A stretch of DNA of 64,000 nucleotides from Tubiluchus corallicola (taxonomy: Eukaryota > Priapulida > Priapulimorpha > Priapulimorphida > Tubiluchidae). The notes beneath the pieces were generated by a model. The model had not been told where the DNA came from. It saw nothing but the letters and a program-made list of their open reading frames with translations, and searched no databases. The translations under genes and the position numbers were made by a program. The DNA lies in contig JAQGDQ010000002.1 of assembly GCA_030141605.1 (NCBI GenBank), positions 806,001 through 870,000 on the forward strand, given 5' to 3'. This document shows positions 22,180 through 35,600 of this stretch, one piece after another. Position 1 is the stretch's first letter. Each line of letters opens with the position of its first letter.

Positions 22180-22680
22180 CAGTGCCCGGATTTAAACTTG
22201 GTGAGGCCCTAAGCTATATGAAGCGCTGAAGCCCTTTTTTTTAAATTACACCAGCTGGTCTCAGAAAACTTGAAAATATATATGACTTTTAATTATTTAA
22301 GAGCAAAGTGAGCAATACAAATTATTTTCAAATGAATGCATTTACTGATTACATATTAATAATTCAATTAAATATTTTGTAACATACAGTGTGGCATTTG
22401 TTTACTGAATATAGTAAGTAATAAAGAACGTGTTTGCAAAATGACCCAAATACTAAATTTAGGAGGAATAGTAAAAACTGAAAAAATGTCGCTATACGCC
22501 GAAAAAATGTCGCTATGCGCTGAACGGACAATAACGAACGGTGACATCAGTACTACATACAGCTTCGAGTAATGTGACAGGATTACCTGTCATTCCAATT
22601 TGTAATCTTTTTTGAGGCCCGACCCTCACTCAGAGGCCCAAATCCTTAGTTTGTTTAGCTCGCACCTAAATCCGGCATTG
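22180..22680. mobile_element. Probable TIR (hAT-like) element remnant, about 500 bp
   Basis: The ends are inverted: CAGTGCCCGGATTTAAACTTG on the left begins like the right end read on the other strand, CAATGCCGGATTTAGGTGCG. GAGGCCC-type motifs occur near both ends. The interior is AT-rich with a local tandem repeat of a 21-bp unit (22483-22524, aaaaaatgtcgctat core). The flanks (ctataagc and acgaaagc) share only the last four bases, so the target duplication is decayed or the ends are slightly misplaced. No transposase ORF. Confidence 0.55.
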
Positions 22681-25600
22681 ACGAAAGCTATAGCAAAAAT
22701 GGAATTCTGCATTGATACGCAATGAAGTTTTGCTTTATATTACACTAAACATCTGTGAAAAACACCGTCATAATTGATTCTAATATAGATATAATTGGAA
22801 ATCACAGCCACTGTCATATTTTGTGTCGGTGTAAAATATTTTACTGATTGTTGTTATTTGATACCAACTAATGAATCAGTTGGCTGTCACTGGTGTTTAT
22901 CGATTTTGCCTGGCTACATGTACCTCAGCGCTCGACATAGACACATTTCAGCTTACAGTTATTACAACGCAAATTTTTAAAAAGTGTAAAAAATTCAAAT
23001 CTACTGAATATGAGTAATCTACTATTTGTTACAATTACTCCATAACTGCAAATGAAATGTACAAACTAAAACTACATTTTTATATTAAAACTCACTACAT
23101 TACTCAACTACGTGCTATGTTATACCAGTGAACAATATTATAAAACTGCTCTACAGGCAAATGCATTGTACAAACTAAAAGTACATCTATAAAAAACAAT
23201 AAAATTATTTTACAATAATTTATCTGTGTTTATTAAGACAATCTTTGGCAATGTAAAGTAAGAGTACATACATATATGTAATGGAGTAAAAAAATTATAG
23301 AAAGGGATTCCAATTGCAACAATAATTGCTACTAAATATAATGGGATAAGGTGTAATTTCTGTAGCATACATTGACCAGCTTAACTATATTATGTTTCGC
23401 TAAAGGTTAATGAATCCGTAAATGTATAAAAACTAAAATAATATTACTTGCTGACTAACATTCGCTAATTTTTATTACAGATTTCCATAAAGCCATACAA
23501 AAAAATTAATGCCAAAGCATTTAACGCTTGCAACAGAATAACATGTAAAGAAGCTCGAAAACTCGATTATTAGAAGTTGCACTGAAAAAGCCAAAAGAAA
23601 TTCTGTTCTAGATGCCTTGTAGTCAAGACTTCATAACTACTGCTCGGAATGTGTAATAGAAATACATTTAACAAAGAACGTCATTTTGTTGAGCTCATTA
23701 CTGACGGAACAAAATGTCCTCTAATGTCCATGGCCTGCATGATTTAAGCTTAGTATATTGTTTTATGAAAGATTTTTAAGCATTGTCTTGTTTGGTTTTA
23801 GCATGTAACCTACTAAGCCTAGTGATGTTTAATAAAAAAAGAAAATTGGATCCATTACTGTCTGGCTTCTATTGTTACTCGAGTGGGGCAGTTGGTTTTG
23901 TCTTCCCAATCTTCTTCCTTTTCAAATTACTTCACTCTCACCTAATCTAAAAACTCCAAGCAGAAGACATAAATACTCTAAAACGAAAGACAACTCAGTA
24001 TTTCTATTGTACAACATCATATCATAGGACCATGGAATTTCACTGCAAGGTCTTTATCTTTTTTAATGAAGTTTTTTTGTAACATATTAATCAATAAGTG
24101 AAAAATAAAATAATAAATAGAGAAATTAGAATGAGAAAAAGGTGTTACCACAATGGCGACTTTTTTGTCGTACACAGCTAAACGAATCTGAAGTGATCAA
24201 GTGTAAATGTGCTATGAATGGGCTTAGCTACTGGGTTTAGGGAGATTAAAAACGTTCTCTATTTTCACATTAGGCTGTTACAAACTTGTGCTGTTAAAAC
24301 AAACATGTATTGTAATGTGAATCAAAGACACAATTAAACACACATACAAAAAATATTAAAGTACTCTAAAGACACTAATATAGAGAAGAGGCTGTATAAC
24401 CGTAACAAACAAGACAGGCAAGTTTAGTGCTATAATAAAGCAATTTTACTAGTTCAACCAGATATATAAATTCCTCTACTCTTCACAAGTTCAGCTTACG
24501 CAATATATAACACAGAACAGGGAGAGAAAACAGCTGAGTGATCATGGTGTGTGCTTAGCTACAAAGTTAACAAATGCCAAGTCTGGTTAATAAATGGATT
24601 GGTGGCTTTCAACTTTTGGGCAAATTCATCTGCCAAGTTGCACCCCACCTATTTCTCTTGTTAAATGAGAAAAAAAGGCGAATTTTAAAGTACATCTCAA
24701 AAAACTCCATACAAAGTTATATTACTTGGCATCATGCTTACCCGTCTGAAAGACTTATCCAATTGAAAGAGAAAATTCTATACATACTCTTGTTCTTGCC
24801 AGCTGGTAAAACGTCGCTGTTTCACTATCCCAATAACACCAAAAACGTAACTGGCACACCAAAAAACATATTATTAACCTTATCGACAAGATCCAGTAAT
24901 TTATTCTTTTGCTTAATTTGTGAGGCATGCGCTACGAATGTCATCATAGGAGTTTAAATCTTCAAGTTTTCTCCATCACTGCTATTAATATAAGTTCTGT
25001 GCAATTTAAGAAAATATGTAGGTGATAGAAAATTTCAAGACAATTTCTTGAGCTTTATGTAACAATAGTTTTTTTTGTGCCTGAACCACCTACACTGAGC
25101 AGGCATGCTATCAAGTGCTGCATCCTAGTTCACAAAATACCCAGCAACAAAAAAAAACAGTGTTCAAAGTTGCATTATACATTCACAAGTTTAAAACATT
25201 TTTTGGAATTTCCTGTAGTAAAACTGGAATGTCTGTTTAAACATCATACATATAAATCACTTTAAACTACTTAGTTCACAATAGGATGCACACAGATTAA
25301 CTATAATAAAATGATTTAGACATAAGAGAGTAATGAAAGCTAATCATACTTCAATCAAATCTTCACTAAAATGACTTTAGCACAAAAATAACTGTAAAAA
25401 ATCAGAGATTGTCATTAATTAAAGATTGTGACATCAGAATATCACATTTAGTCTGGAAATATTCATTAAAAAGGTATGAAAGTTCAAGATTATTTTAAAG
25501 AAGCATGATTAATTAAGTACATTTTCACAACTACATTATGCAATTGCAAATATTAGACAAGTTTTATAAAGTTCATTAATCAACTGCACGTCTGATGCCA

Positions 25601-26624
25601 GTGAATAAGTAAAAGAGAGAATACCTTTGGTAATAGTTAGTCAGGCATTGCTGGCAAGTTTGCTGTCTTTGTGTATGTGTGCATTACCCAAAGTACAGGT
25701 AAAAAGTATAACACTTTTTATATTGTGCATATACAGCAGTAAATGAAGATTTAGAATTTACCACACCGTTATACTTTATTTTATTGTAAAATTTTGATTG
25801 AAGGTGTCTGTAATTTGATACAAGACTTTCTGATCATCAAAGAATATTTCAAAGCAATAAAATAACATTGCACAATTTTTTTATTCTGTTAAAATTTATG
25901 GAAATTAATTAAAGGTTTCCCTGATTCAAGTTATGAATACATTCAAATAAATAACATAATTAGTAATTGCATGGACGGAATAACACACAAAAGCAGTTGC
26001 CACAAAAATTAAGTGTACATCCAATTAGATTCAGGCATGTGCTATCCTAAAAATCAGTTATGAAAAACTCAGGCCTTGTAGTTCTTCCAATAAGATTAGG
26101 TAAGATTAAAATCTCATAATGTGAAACAGTGCATGTTAATCGTCTGCAACCAATATGCCAAGGAAAATTTTTTAAGTGACCATAACTAGCAATGTAAGTG
26201 ATGACAGATATGACTAAAAAAGTAGTAATATAATAACTGTACACACACATTATATAACAATATAACAGCACTAATGAAAGCCCTACGCATGAAGCCATGT
26301 TCAGTTTAAGCAATTGAGATTAAAATTAAGCACACCACGTATTTCACCTTCCTCAGGACAAAGTATTCTGCTTCAGGCAGCCTCATACTTTCCTGAGGCA
26401 GGAAAATATCTGCCCCATCTATATACGACAACATTGAAACTTTAGAATAAACTTCCATCTAAAAACAATGATTCCAAACAAACATTCTCCTTTATGCATA
26501 CAACATTGAACAAATAGCATTAAATAACTCACTGGGTGACTGGATTTTAAGAATTTACTGTGAAACTGCTGGGATAAACTCAATAAATCATCAGCTACTA
26601 CTGGCTTTAATGATGTAAGACAAC
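22681..26624. other. Intergenic region and probable ninein 3' UTR
   Basis: The part next to 26625 must include the ninein 3' UTR; a minus-strand AATAAA at 25880-25885 is one candidate poly(A) signal. The plus-strand ORF 24574-24957 (127 codons) shows no domain or codon pattern I recognise. Nothing else stands out. Confidence 0.5.
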
Positions 26625-29600
26625 TCACAACACAGCTGAGTGACAAACTTCGTTCAGCATAAGCTCAAAACTTTTACACTTATCTCGCAACTTGTAACAC
26701 TCCTTCTCAGCTAGTTTTTGTCTTTCTTCCGTGATTTGTAATGCCTTCACTAGTTCTGCATTTTCTAAGTACAAGTCCTTTACCAATTTATCTCGATGAC
26801 CTGCCTGTGTTACCTAAAAATCAAATATAATAAAACAAAAGTGCAATATAGTAAACCACTTTAAAAGTCACTAAACATGTACATTACGTGATTTACATGC
26901 GCCATAAATTATTCTTTAGGACAAACTGTTTAACAAAAATATAATAGCGTAATTTAGTACATCTTTCACCCATGACTATAAAAAGGGTTTGACATCAGTA
27001 ATTACCAGCACGCTAGCTGAAGGTAAAAAGACAAAGTGCCAAGAAATCCACAAATATTCAACCAGCAAGAGAATTTACTTGCAAAACTGTGCAGCAAATT
27101 TTACAAACTATTTCCCATTTTAAATACCTTTGAAACTGAGTCCAATCACATCATGACCACAGATTGTTCACACAGTCAATTTTGCCAAGTTAGAGAAAGG
27201 TTTTCATAAAACACACTCAAATAACTCTGCTATCTGTGTGTAATATGTTATGAGACCTATGACTATCGCACAGTAAAATGCAGAAACTACAGTACACTGA
27301 TTTAGACCTTGTAAAAAAATGAATTTTACCATACTGTTTTAAATAAGACTAAATATTTGTAAATAATCTCATAGCTAAAAAGTATTATAAACAAGTCGAT
27401 CTTTTACCTGTACTTTATACTTTTCAACATACTCATCCAGTAGATTGCGAGTGTGCTTCAATCGTTCTTGCAGTTGCTGTAACTCAGATGACTTTTCACG
27501 CAACTGTTGTCGATGTTCAGTCTGCAGCTCTAAGAAAAAATATAAAAAGCAATAAAAAATTTCTTTCTTTAGTAGAATTCAAAATTCGAATCGATATCAG
27601 CAAAAGCATTTCGATTGGGATGCAGAAAGCTATTTCCAGTTAAATTCCTAAAATTCTTGGCTATCGTGAAAACACATTAACTTTACTCGGCAAAAGCAGA
27701 AAACAGTTCACGAAATGAATATGATTAAAATCTTCACATTACTCGTATAAAGAAATCACAAAATGTAATACTACATACTGATGACCATAGACTTCATTTG
27801 TGCGTAATAATCTTCGCTCGGAACATCTGGCAAAGCTTGTTTGTGAAAATGTTGTAGTTGACTAGAAGTAACAGCTGCTTCCAGAACTTTTATTTTGTTG
27901 TTTGCTTTTTCCAATGCAGTTTTTAACTGCTTTATCTCTTCAGATTCATGGGCACAGGTCTATAGAATCAAACACAAATTAATGAATAAGAACAAAGGTG
28001 AACAGAAAAATGCGATTTTACGTACCATCATGCAGTTGGCAGAATAATACGATATACTGCACAAATTAAGTGACTTGGAAGAATGTCAAACAAAGGACTT
28101 GCTTAATCTCTACATATTAATTTTGGCGGCATATATATATATATATGTGTGTGGGGGGGTGTATATACACATATATATAAAATCGATGAGGCTACAGCTC
28201 CAACAACAGCACCATTCTCGACAATCTCTACATCAAACAAAAGGTCTCAGCCCACAGGTTTGCCATTGGGGGTTTATTTTTTGAATCGGGCCCACCAGGA
28301 GGAAAGGGGGATGAAAAACCTCCAAAAGACGCTCCTTTTTGCCGCTTTTCACAAAAATTTGCAAAACTTATACCTCTTATTTTTAGAGACCAGAAATGTG
28401 TCGGGGGTGCTGCCAGTAATGGTTGAATAGCCCGTTCTATGGTGGATGTTATAGGCATAATTACATTTCGCGGGAGTGCTACGGTTTCTCGCAATGGGCA
28501 TTTTCCCGGACCCATATGCCCAAAATTTTGCAGAAAACTGCGCAAACAGCCTCTAGAAAAACTCGATTTGTGCAACTGTTTGGGCAAGTTAGGAAAAAAA
28601 CAAGCACACTCCCAGAAAGAAGAGGAAATGGTCTGCAAGTTTAGGAAGTTTCTCTACAAGAGATGTCCAATAGACGAAACGGGAAGGGTCCATTTCAAAG
28701 TTCTTTTCCAACTCTCCGGTTCTGCACGGAACACAAATTGTCTTTAAGTTTGAGAAATTTTGCAGCTGTTCCAGGCATTGTTGTCACCCGGCATTCTAAT
28801 ATGCTATAAATTGTACATGTATGCTATACTAGTTAGCCTATTATCATATGAGAAGCAGTAAGGAACACTATATAGAATGTCCGTACATTATTGATCATTG
28901 GTGAATGACGGGTCTACTAGCATTTGTCATACCACACAGTTTCAACTTTGTACAAAATATACATGTACAAAATGTTTTACATGTTTCACTAAGCTGCTGT
29001 GCTATTGGTTGGTGTCGTAGGTGCCATCATTGTCGTTGTCATCATAATCATCATCAACATCACTATCTTCGTCACGAGAGTTGGGTGGGCTTGGTGTGGT
29101 GTGGAACAGTACGGTACATTGAAGTGGGTGTGGTTAGTGTAGTGAGTGTAATGAGGATGTTGTTATAGTAGACATGGTGGGTGTCGTGTAGTGTAGGTGC
29201 TGCGGATGGCGTGGTGTGAATGGTATGGCGTGGTGGGTGTGGCATGGTGTGGCCACCATAGTGTGAGCATGGTGTGGCATGGTGTTGTGGTGTAGTGGGT
29301 GTGGTATAATGTCAACGGAGTGGCGTGGCGGGTGTGGCATGGAGTGGGCGTGTGGCATGTGTCGCAAGGTGTAGTGAGTGGTGTGGCATGGGTGTTGAGG
29401 TGTGGTGGGTGTGGTATAGTGTGAATAGCGTGGCATGGAGCCTGCACGTGGCATGGGTGGTATGGTGTAGGGGTGGTGTGGTATGAGTGTTGTGGTGTGG
29501 GTGACATGGTGTGGTGGATGTGGTATGGTGGGTGTGGGATGGCATGGGTGGTGTTGTGTGTGTAGCATGGTGTGGTGTGGGTAATATGGTGTAGTGTGGT

Positions 29601-32600
29601 GTGGGGTTGTCATTGGTGTGTGCACAAAATTTTTTATGGGGTTTGGCTTTATTGCATTATTCCGAATTTGTTGCTCAAATTAGTTTAGTATTCAGTTCAT
29701 TCCTCTAAATCGAGTTTTGTTTAGATGTTGGTAAAAAAATCTGGTCCCACAATAAGATCTTCAATTATGCATTACGAAAGATTATATTTTCAATCACGGG
29801 AAATCCCGTAAGAGGAGCATCTGTGTCGTTTACCTCTGGAACACTACTGCATGTAACACTCACGGATAGGGGTTGTACAGTAATTCTCTGCACTCTTTCA
29901 TTTAAGCCATTTTGTTTGCTTTTTCATACAGAAATTTTATGTTTTAGCTCTTACTAGGCTACAAATGATAGTTATGTATGGTTTTGCCTATAGTATTTAG
30001 GGGGGGGCGCAAGTGTAGAAAAAAAATGATATCAGCAAGGCTCAAAAAATTAATAAAAGTTAAATATTTAAAAAAATAGAACAGAAATAGAACAGAATAC
30101 AATAAATCATTTGACAATTATTTTTACTTCTTGAACAAAACAAGTGTGGAGCTCTGCAAATATTGCAAATACTTTGATTTTTTCCCCACGCAAATGTAAA
30201 TTTTTTTAGTCACAAGCTTGTGTGACATCATAAAAAATAATAGAAGGCATGAGGCTATCAAAAATACCAACCTGTGCTGCAGCCTGACTACATACTACAT
30301 TGCCTTGTTGATCATGGACCAGAGATTGATCTAAAGTACCAGCAAGATGCAGAATTTCACACTTCTCAGTAAGCTTCTCTATCTGTCGTCTCAAATTGCG
30401 CTCAATATCACGCTTTTCTTTGGTTAATTGACTAGCTGCAAAACCAAACATTAAGGCAACGATAAGCAAAAACACAGACGATAAATTAGGTGAACAAGAA
30501 TAACCATGCAGTGTTTTTTATTTCAAGGTATTGCTTGGAATTTTCTGTTACTACAAACAGATACTTTAGAGTATTGTTAACAGTAGGCTTATAAGTAGAC
30601 TATACTATTTTACCTCCTTTCTGAAGCACAAAATCTTACTGTGACTTTGTTAAGAAAAACAGTTAAAGACTGTTCGATGTTAGAATGAACAAGCATCTGT
30701 AACCAAAATTTCCTAAAAGGTTGGTTATAGTAATCAATTTTAGCAAAACAGTTTCATAATCGTAGTGCATAAATTCATACAGTCAGAGATCAATAATTCC
30801 TTACGGAGTATAGCACCCACTTTTTACATTCCAAAGAAAGCTGTCTTTTCTAGTTACCTCATTTTCACACCAATTAGAAAAATAAAATAATTATCTGAAA
30901 AAACAGTTTTGCAAAAATGCCAATTATTAGTCAAGCCTGTCAGTTTGTCGCAAAGAAGAAGTGGCACTGCAGCGTTAAGAGTTTTGTTCAGCGGAAACTT
31001 ATTAACATCTTGACATCATCGCAAGTAATTCAAGGACAATTCAAGAGCATAATGGAAATTGAAAAACGAGGACACTTTTAAAGACCTTAATAGTAAGTTA
31101 AAGAAAAACCAGCTTTTCTAATAAAGACAGCACTTCAAAAACATAGACAGCAAGCAACAAGGCTTATTTGATACCTAAAAATGTGCTTAGTCCATTATTG
31201 TAAACTGTATCAGAAAAAAATTTTCATCAAAATTAACTACTGAAACAAAATCCCAGATGACGGTTTTAAAAATATATTGTGGTAGACTGACAGCAGTGCG
31301 TCTTGGCGTTGTGTGTTCATTAAGATTCATTAATTCTAACCTATGGCTAATGCTGTCTGTTTGTCCTAATGATTGTCTTTTGTTTATTTTTGTCCTTAAT
31401 GTCAAAGTCTTAAACAAAAGCATGACGTGATAACTCAAAAATGAAGAATAAGATTACGGGCTACCCCTAAATGTAAACCATTTGTAACATTTCTTAACAT
31501 GCATCTAAAAAAATTAATGTTTTCTGTTTTTCAAAGACAAGGCTGTTAACAACTAAGACTGTTTCTGGTGATAATTTTCACTTCTATCAATGACTTAAAA
31601 AAATGGCAAAAAGCACGGGCATAGAATTAAATAGTTATTTAAATCTTTAAAAAAATTTCAAAGTTTTACCTCATTTTTCATCAACCCCACTAGGAAATGA
31701 TAATAAGTCAACAATCTTCTCCTTTCTGGTAATACAGTTTGTGGTAAATGCTAAATTGTTTATTTCAATACTTACCTAAAGATGCCAAATCAGACTCATT
31801 TTTTTCACGCAGTACACTCTGCTCTTTGTCGAGTTTCAACTGGAACTCTTTCTCCATCTGAGATTCAAACCCGCATTTCTCGTTTCGTAAAAGTTCATCA
31901 AAATCATGCCGCAATTTTCCACTAAGGCCTGCAACACCCTGTTTCAACAGTTCTTCCTGCTTTGACTCTGTCTCCTTCAACCTAGTTTGTAAAGTCTGTA
32001 ACCTTAACTTGAGGTCATTGATTTCTGACTGATAGGTCTGCTGCTTTGTTGTCCACTTCTTTTGCAGTTGATCTAGCATTAGCTCATGTTTTTCTTCAAC
32101 AAGTTTAAGTTTTAATTCAGCTTCAAGCTTTTGTTGTATAAGCTCTTGTTTGTCATTTTCGTGCAAGGCACTGAGAGAGTTCTTAAGTTCATTTAGTTTT
32201 GCTTCTTGCTGATTCTCATATCGGCTGCGAAGCATTTGTTCCAGCGATGATTTAGCCTCCATGAAAAATCAAAAATTGTTGAAAATGTACCACATTAGCA
32301 AAAAATATGCTCATTGTTTTAGATCAGAACAGCATGCAAAATTAGCTGTATTGATTATTTTACTGTCATTTTTCAAAAACAAACACATTGGCAACATCAG
32401 TAGCCATAGCTAACGGCAAGCTGTAAATAGAATATTCTCATCTGATTTTATTATGCAAGGAAATGGTTAAGATATAATTTACTAGCAAAGCCATTCAGTT
32501 TACAGGCACAACTTTCTAGTTAAATTGAATTGACATTTACAATCTTGTAATAACATGACCAATGATGTCATCACTTCTTCTTATATATGCCTAACTGCAT

Positions 32601-35600
32601 CTCCACTAGATTAGAAAAACTTTCAAAATTTTTTTAAAGAGCACTAATTTTCAATTAATTTGCATTAGCAATGTAAAGTAAAACCTAGCTGTTCAAGTGA
32701 CAGTGAACAAAATAAGTTAGCTTTCTTCTCACCTCATCATGTTTACTTTGCAAATCCTTTAGCTCTGATTCATGGTGCTGATTAACTGACTCCAACTCTT
32801 CAGCAAATGCTCCCTGTAATTGTCCCTAAAAAGAGAAACATCAAAAATCAAGACAAAAATTAATAATAAAAAGTATATAACCCACTCAAACGTCGTCTCA
32901 TTCTTGCAATTAAGAATTTATAACAAAATACAGGATACCTGTCTTTTGTCATGCAGGAACAGTATCTGATCTAAACAAGATAGTTTAAAAAATCTAAATA
33001 CAAATTTAGGAATAATAGCGTTGTAAGTTCTGGTCATTCCAATGTCTGTTACGATATGTAAACCTTTTGATACTCTGGTCATTCTATATTGTTCAGAAAT
33101 GTTAATTAATAATGTTCATACATTATTTCATACTAGAACACTGTTATAGTCACTCCTAATAATTTAATTTTTTGCTTTGTGACTAATTAATTACTTTTAT
33201 TATTTTAAATACAACTGCTGTCTTGATAACTAAACATTCACACTAATTTGGTTACAAACTTGGTAAATTACTTCTTGCAAAAGTAAATAATTAGTTTTAT
33301 AACATACTTGTCTTTCTAAAATATGATAAAAGTCACAAATGTTTAACAAAATAAATCAGCCACACATAATTTACTACATTGATTGAAACACTAAGCACGC
33401 AACCAACATGCAAAAACGTATATTTGATGACATTTTATAATAAAAAGTATGTTAATTCACACAATATTTGCAGTTTTTTCATGTTTGATTTTTAATTAGA
33501 TTAATCAATGTATTTCATACCTGTATGTTTATCCGCTGCATTTCCAAAGCTGCATCCATATCAGCCTCTTGTTTACTCCTCAACTCTCTATTTTCCATCT
33601 CTAACTTATTCAAAATATTTTTCTTCTCTTCATCATGGACGCTAATCAGTGCTCTTCTTTCTTCTTCAAGTTGACTAATGAGCTTCATCGATTCATTTTG
33701 CTGCTGAACGATCATGGCATTCTTCTCATTCTCATACTGGCGAATCAGTTCAGTTTTTTCATTTAAAAACTGGGAGATTAATTGTTGCTTTTCGTCTTCA
33801 TACTGACTGAGCAACTGATTGCGGTCAATGTGTACCATTTTGGCACCATCTAGCTCATTGATTCCAGAATGAGACTGAAATTCACCAATATCTTTCCCCT
33901 GATTTTGCCTTCTAGTGTCTTGCCTTGAATCTGACAAAACATTGTTTATTAATTTCAACAAAAAATTAATAAATATCAATTAAAACAATCCAACACCATT
34001 TAACATGATGTTTCAGAAGTGCTACTTATATATAACAAAATTACACAAGAAATAATAAAATTTTGTCTAACAGCACCAGCAAAAATTTATTATTTTTCAT
34101 ATAACTTTGTTGGAGATTTGTCATATGTTCACAGAAGCTACACATCCCAAATGCTATGTTAAATAAATGGTGTTGGGCTATTTTGCTGTTAATGTCAGCT
34201 TTCATTAGTTAATTACATCAGTATCAGTATAAAACAATGTAAGAGGTTAAAGCTCTGATCCTGCAGGCTTTGCATAAAAATATTCAAAATTTCTCAAAGA
34301 AATGATCATGTAAATTTTTTATTTGATATTTCGCACATTCTTAGAAATTACTGCAATAGCAGCTTGAACAAGACCTGTAATTATCAGGATTATAAACTTT
34401 ATTCATAGAGCTATATTGCAATACAGAAGTGAAATAAAAAGAAAATAGTGAAAACTGTTTTCAAGTATAACAATGCTTCAGTAAGGAAATGTGCAAGCAC
34501 ATACAAACAATAGTAGTTACCGTCGCTATCACGCGTTGTTTCTGATGTACGACGAGCTTGTAACGGACGACGGCGCGTCCTAGTAGGACGAGGACTTGCG
34601 TCTTCTTCATTGTCATCTGCATCATAATTGTAAAAAAAATCAGCGCAAGCCAGCAATCTACAAACGTGAGTCTATTTGCCATGTACCCAAGTATCTAATC
34701 ATTAAACTTAAAATGACGCAGCTCTCCAATTACCTGTCGAAGAGGATGGTGCTTGATTATTGTGGACAAAAGGTTTAACATATTCAGAAAGTAAGGAACC
34801 GGTACGAGATGCTGGGCGCCCTTTGTTGTACTTCCGGCGCTTTGAAGCAGCTGTAAGCTGTTGTTTCAGAGATTCATTTTCATTAGCAAAGATGTCATTT
34901 GTGTCTCGAAGTTCCTGCAATATAGAGCACACAGAATAAAGACTATGTACATTACTATGTTTTTAAAGACACACAAAACTAGACACAGTTGTATAGTTGC
35001 AACAGGGGTGACTCTGAGGTGCCTTAACAAGAAAACAGGAAAAATGAATTATTTGAAAAAATCTACAACTACAACTAACATTTACAACAATTTGTAAAAT
35101 ACATTTGCAAATAAAAATATATCTATAATGGAAATCCATAGATTCTGTTTTAATGAATAACAACACAAATGTATTTTTGTTTTGTTCGCTATAACCTAAC
35201 ACCTTTTTACTAGTTTTGGCATTTGCCATATTAAATAAGAATAAAAAACGTTTAAAGTCGTACCTTGATTTTGTTTCAGTTTACAATTATAATAATTGTA
35301 TTGTAATCAATTTTAACTATTCACGGGTATTTCCGGTCTATTATATAAGTTCACTTCGCTTTTTTAAAGAAAGCACTTAAATCACCTTATTTTCTTGCTC
35401 TAGCTGTAACAAACGATCCCTGATAGCACAAAACTGCTCTGTTGCAAGAAAATCACGTGAAGACTCCAACTTTGCTACCTATAACCAAACAGTAATATAA
35501 AAATACTAGTAGTAACAGTATGCTCTTTTTAAAATAAGCCTCAATTTTTTCAACAAAAAAAGATCGATGAAATTCTATTAAATCTGTATCAGTATAAAAA

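Noticed and set aside
24574-24957. 127-codon plus-strand ORF
   Set aside because: No recognisable domain, no splice or codon support, AT-rich context near the ninein 3' UTR; no claim is made.
29134-29625. His/Thr/Pro-rich ORFs up to 163 codons on the minus strand
   Set aside because: Repeat artefact of the GT-rich minisatellite.
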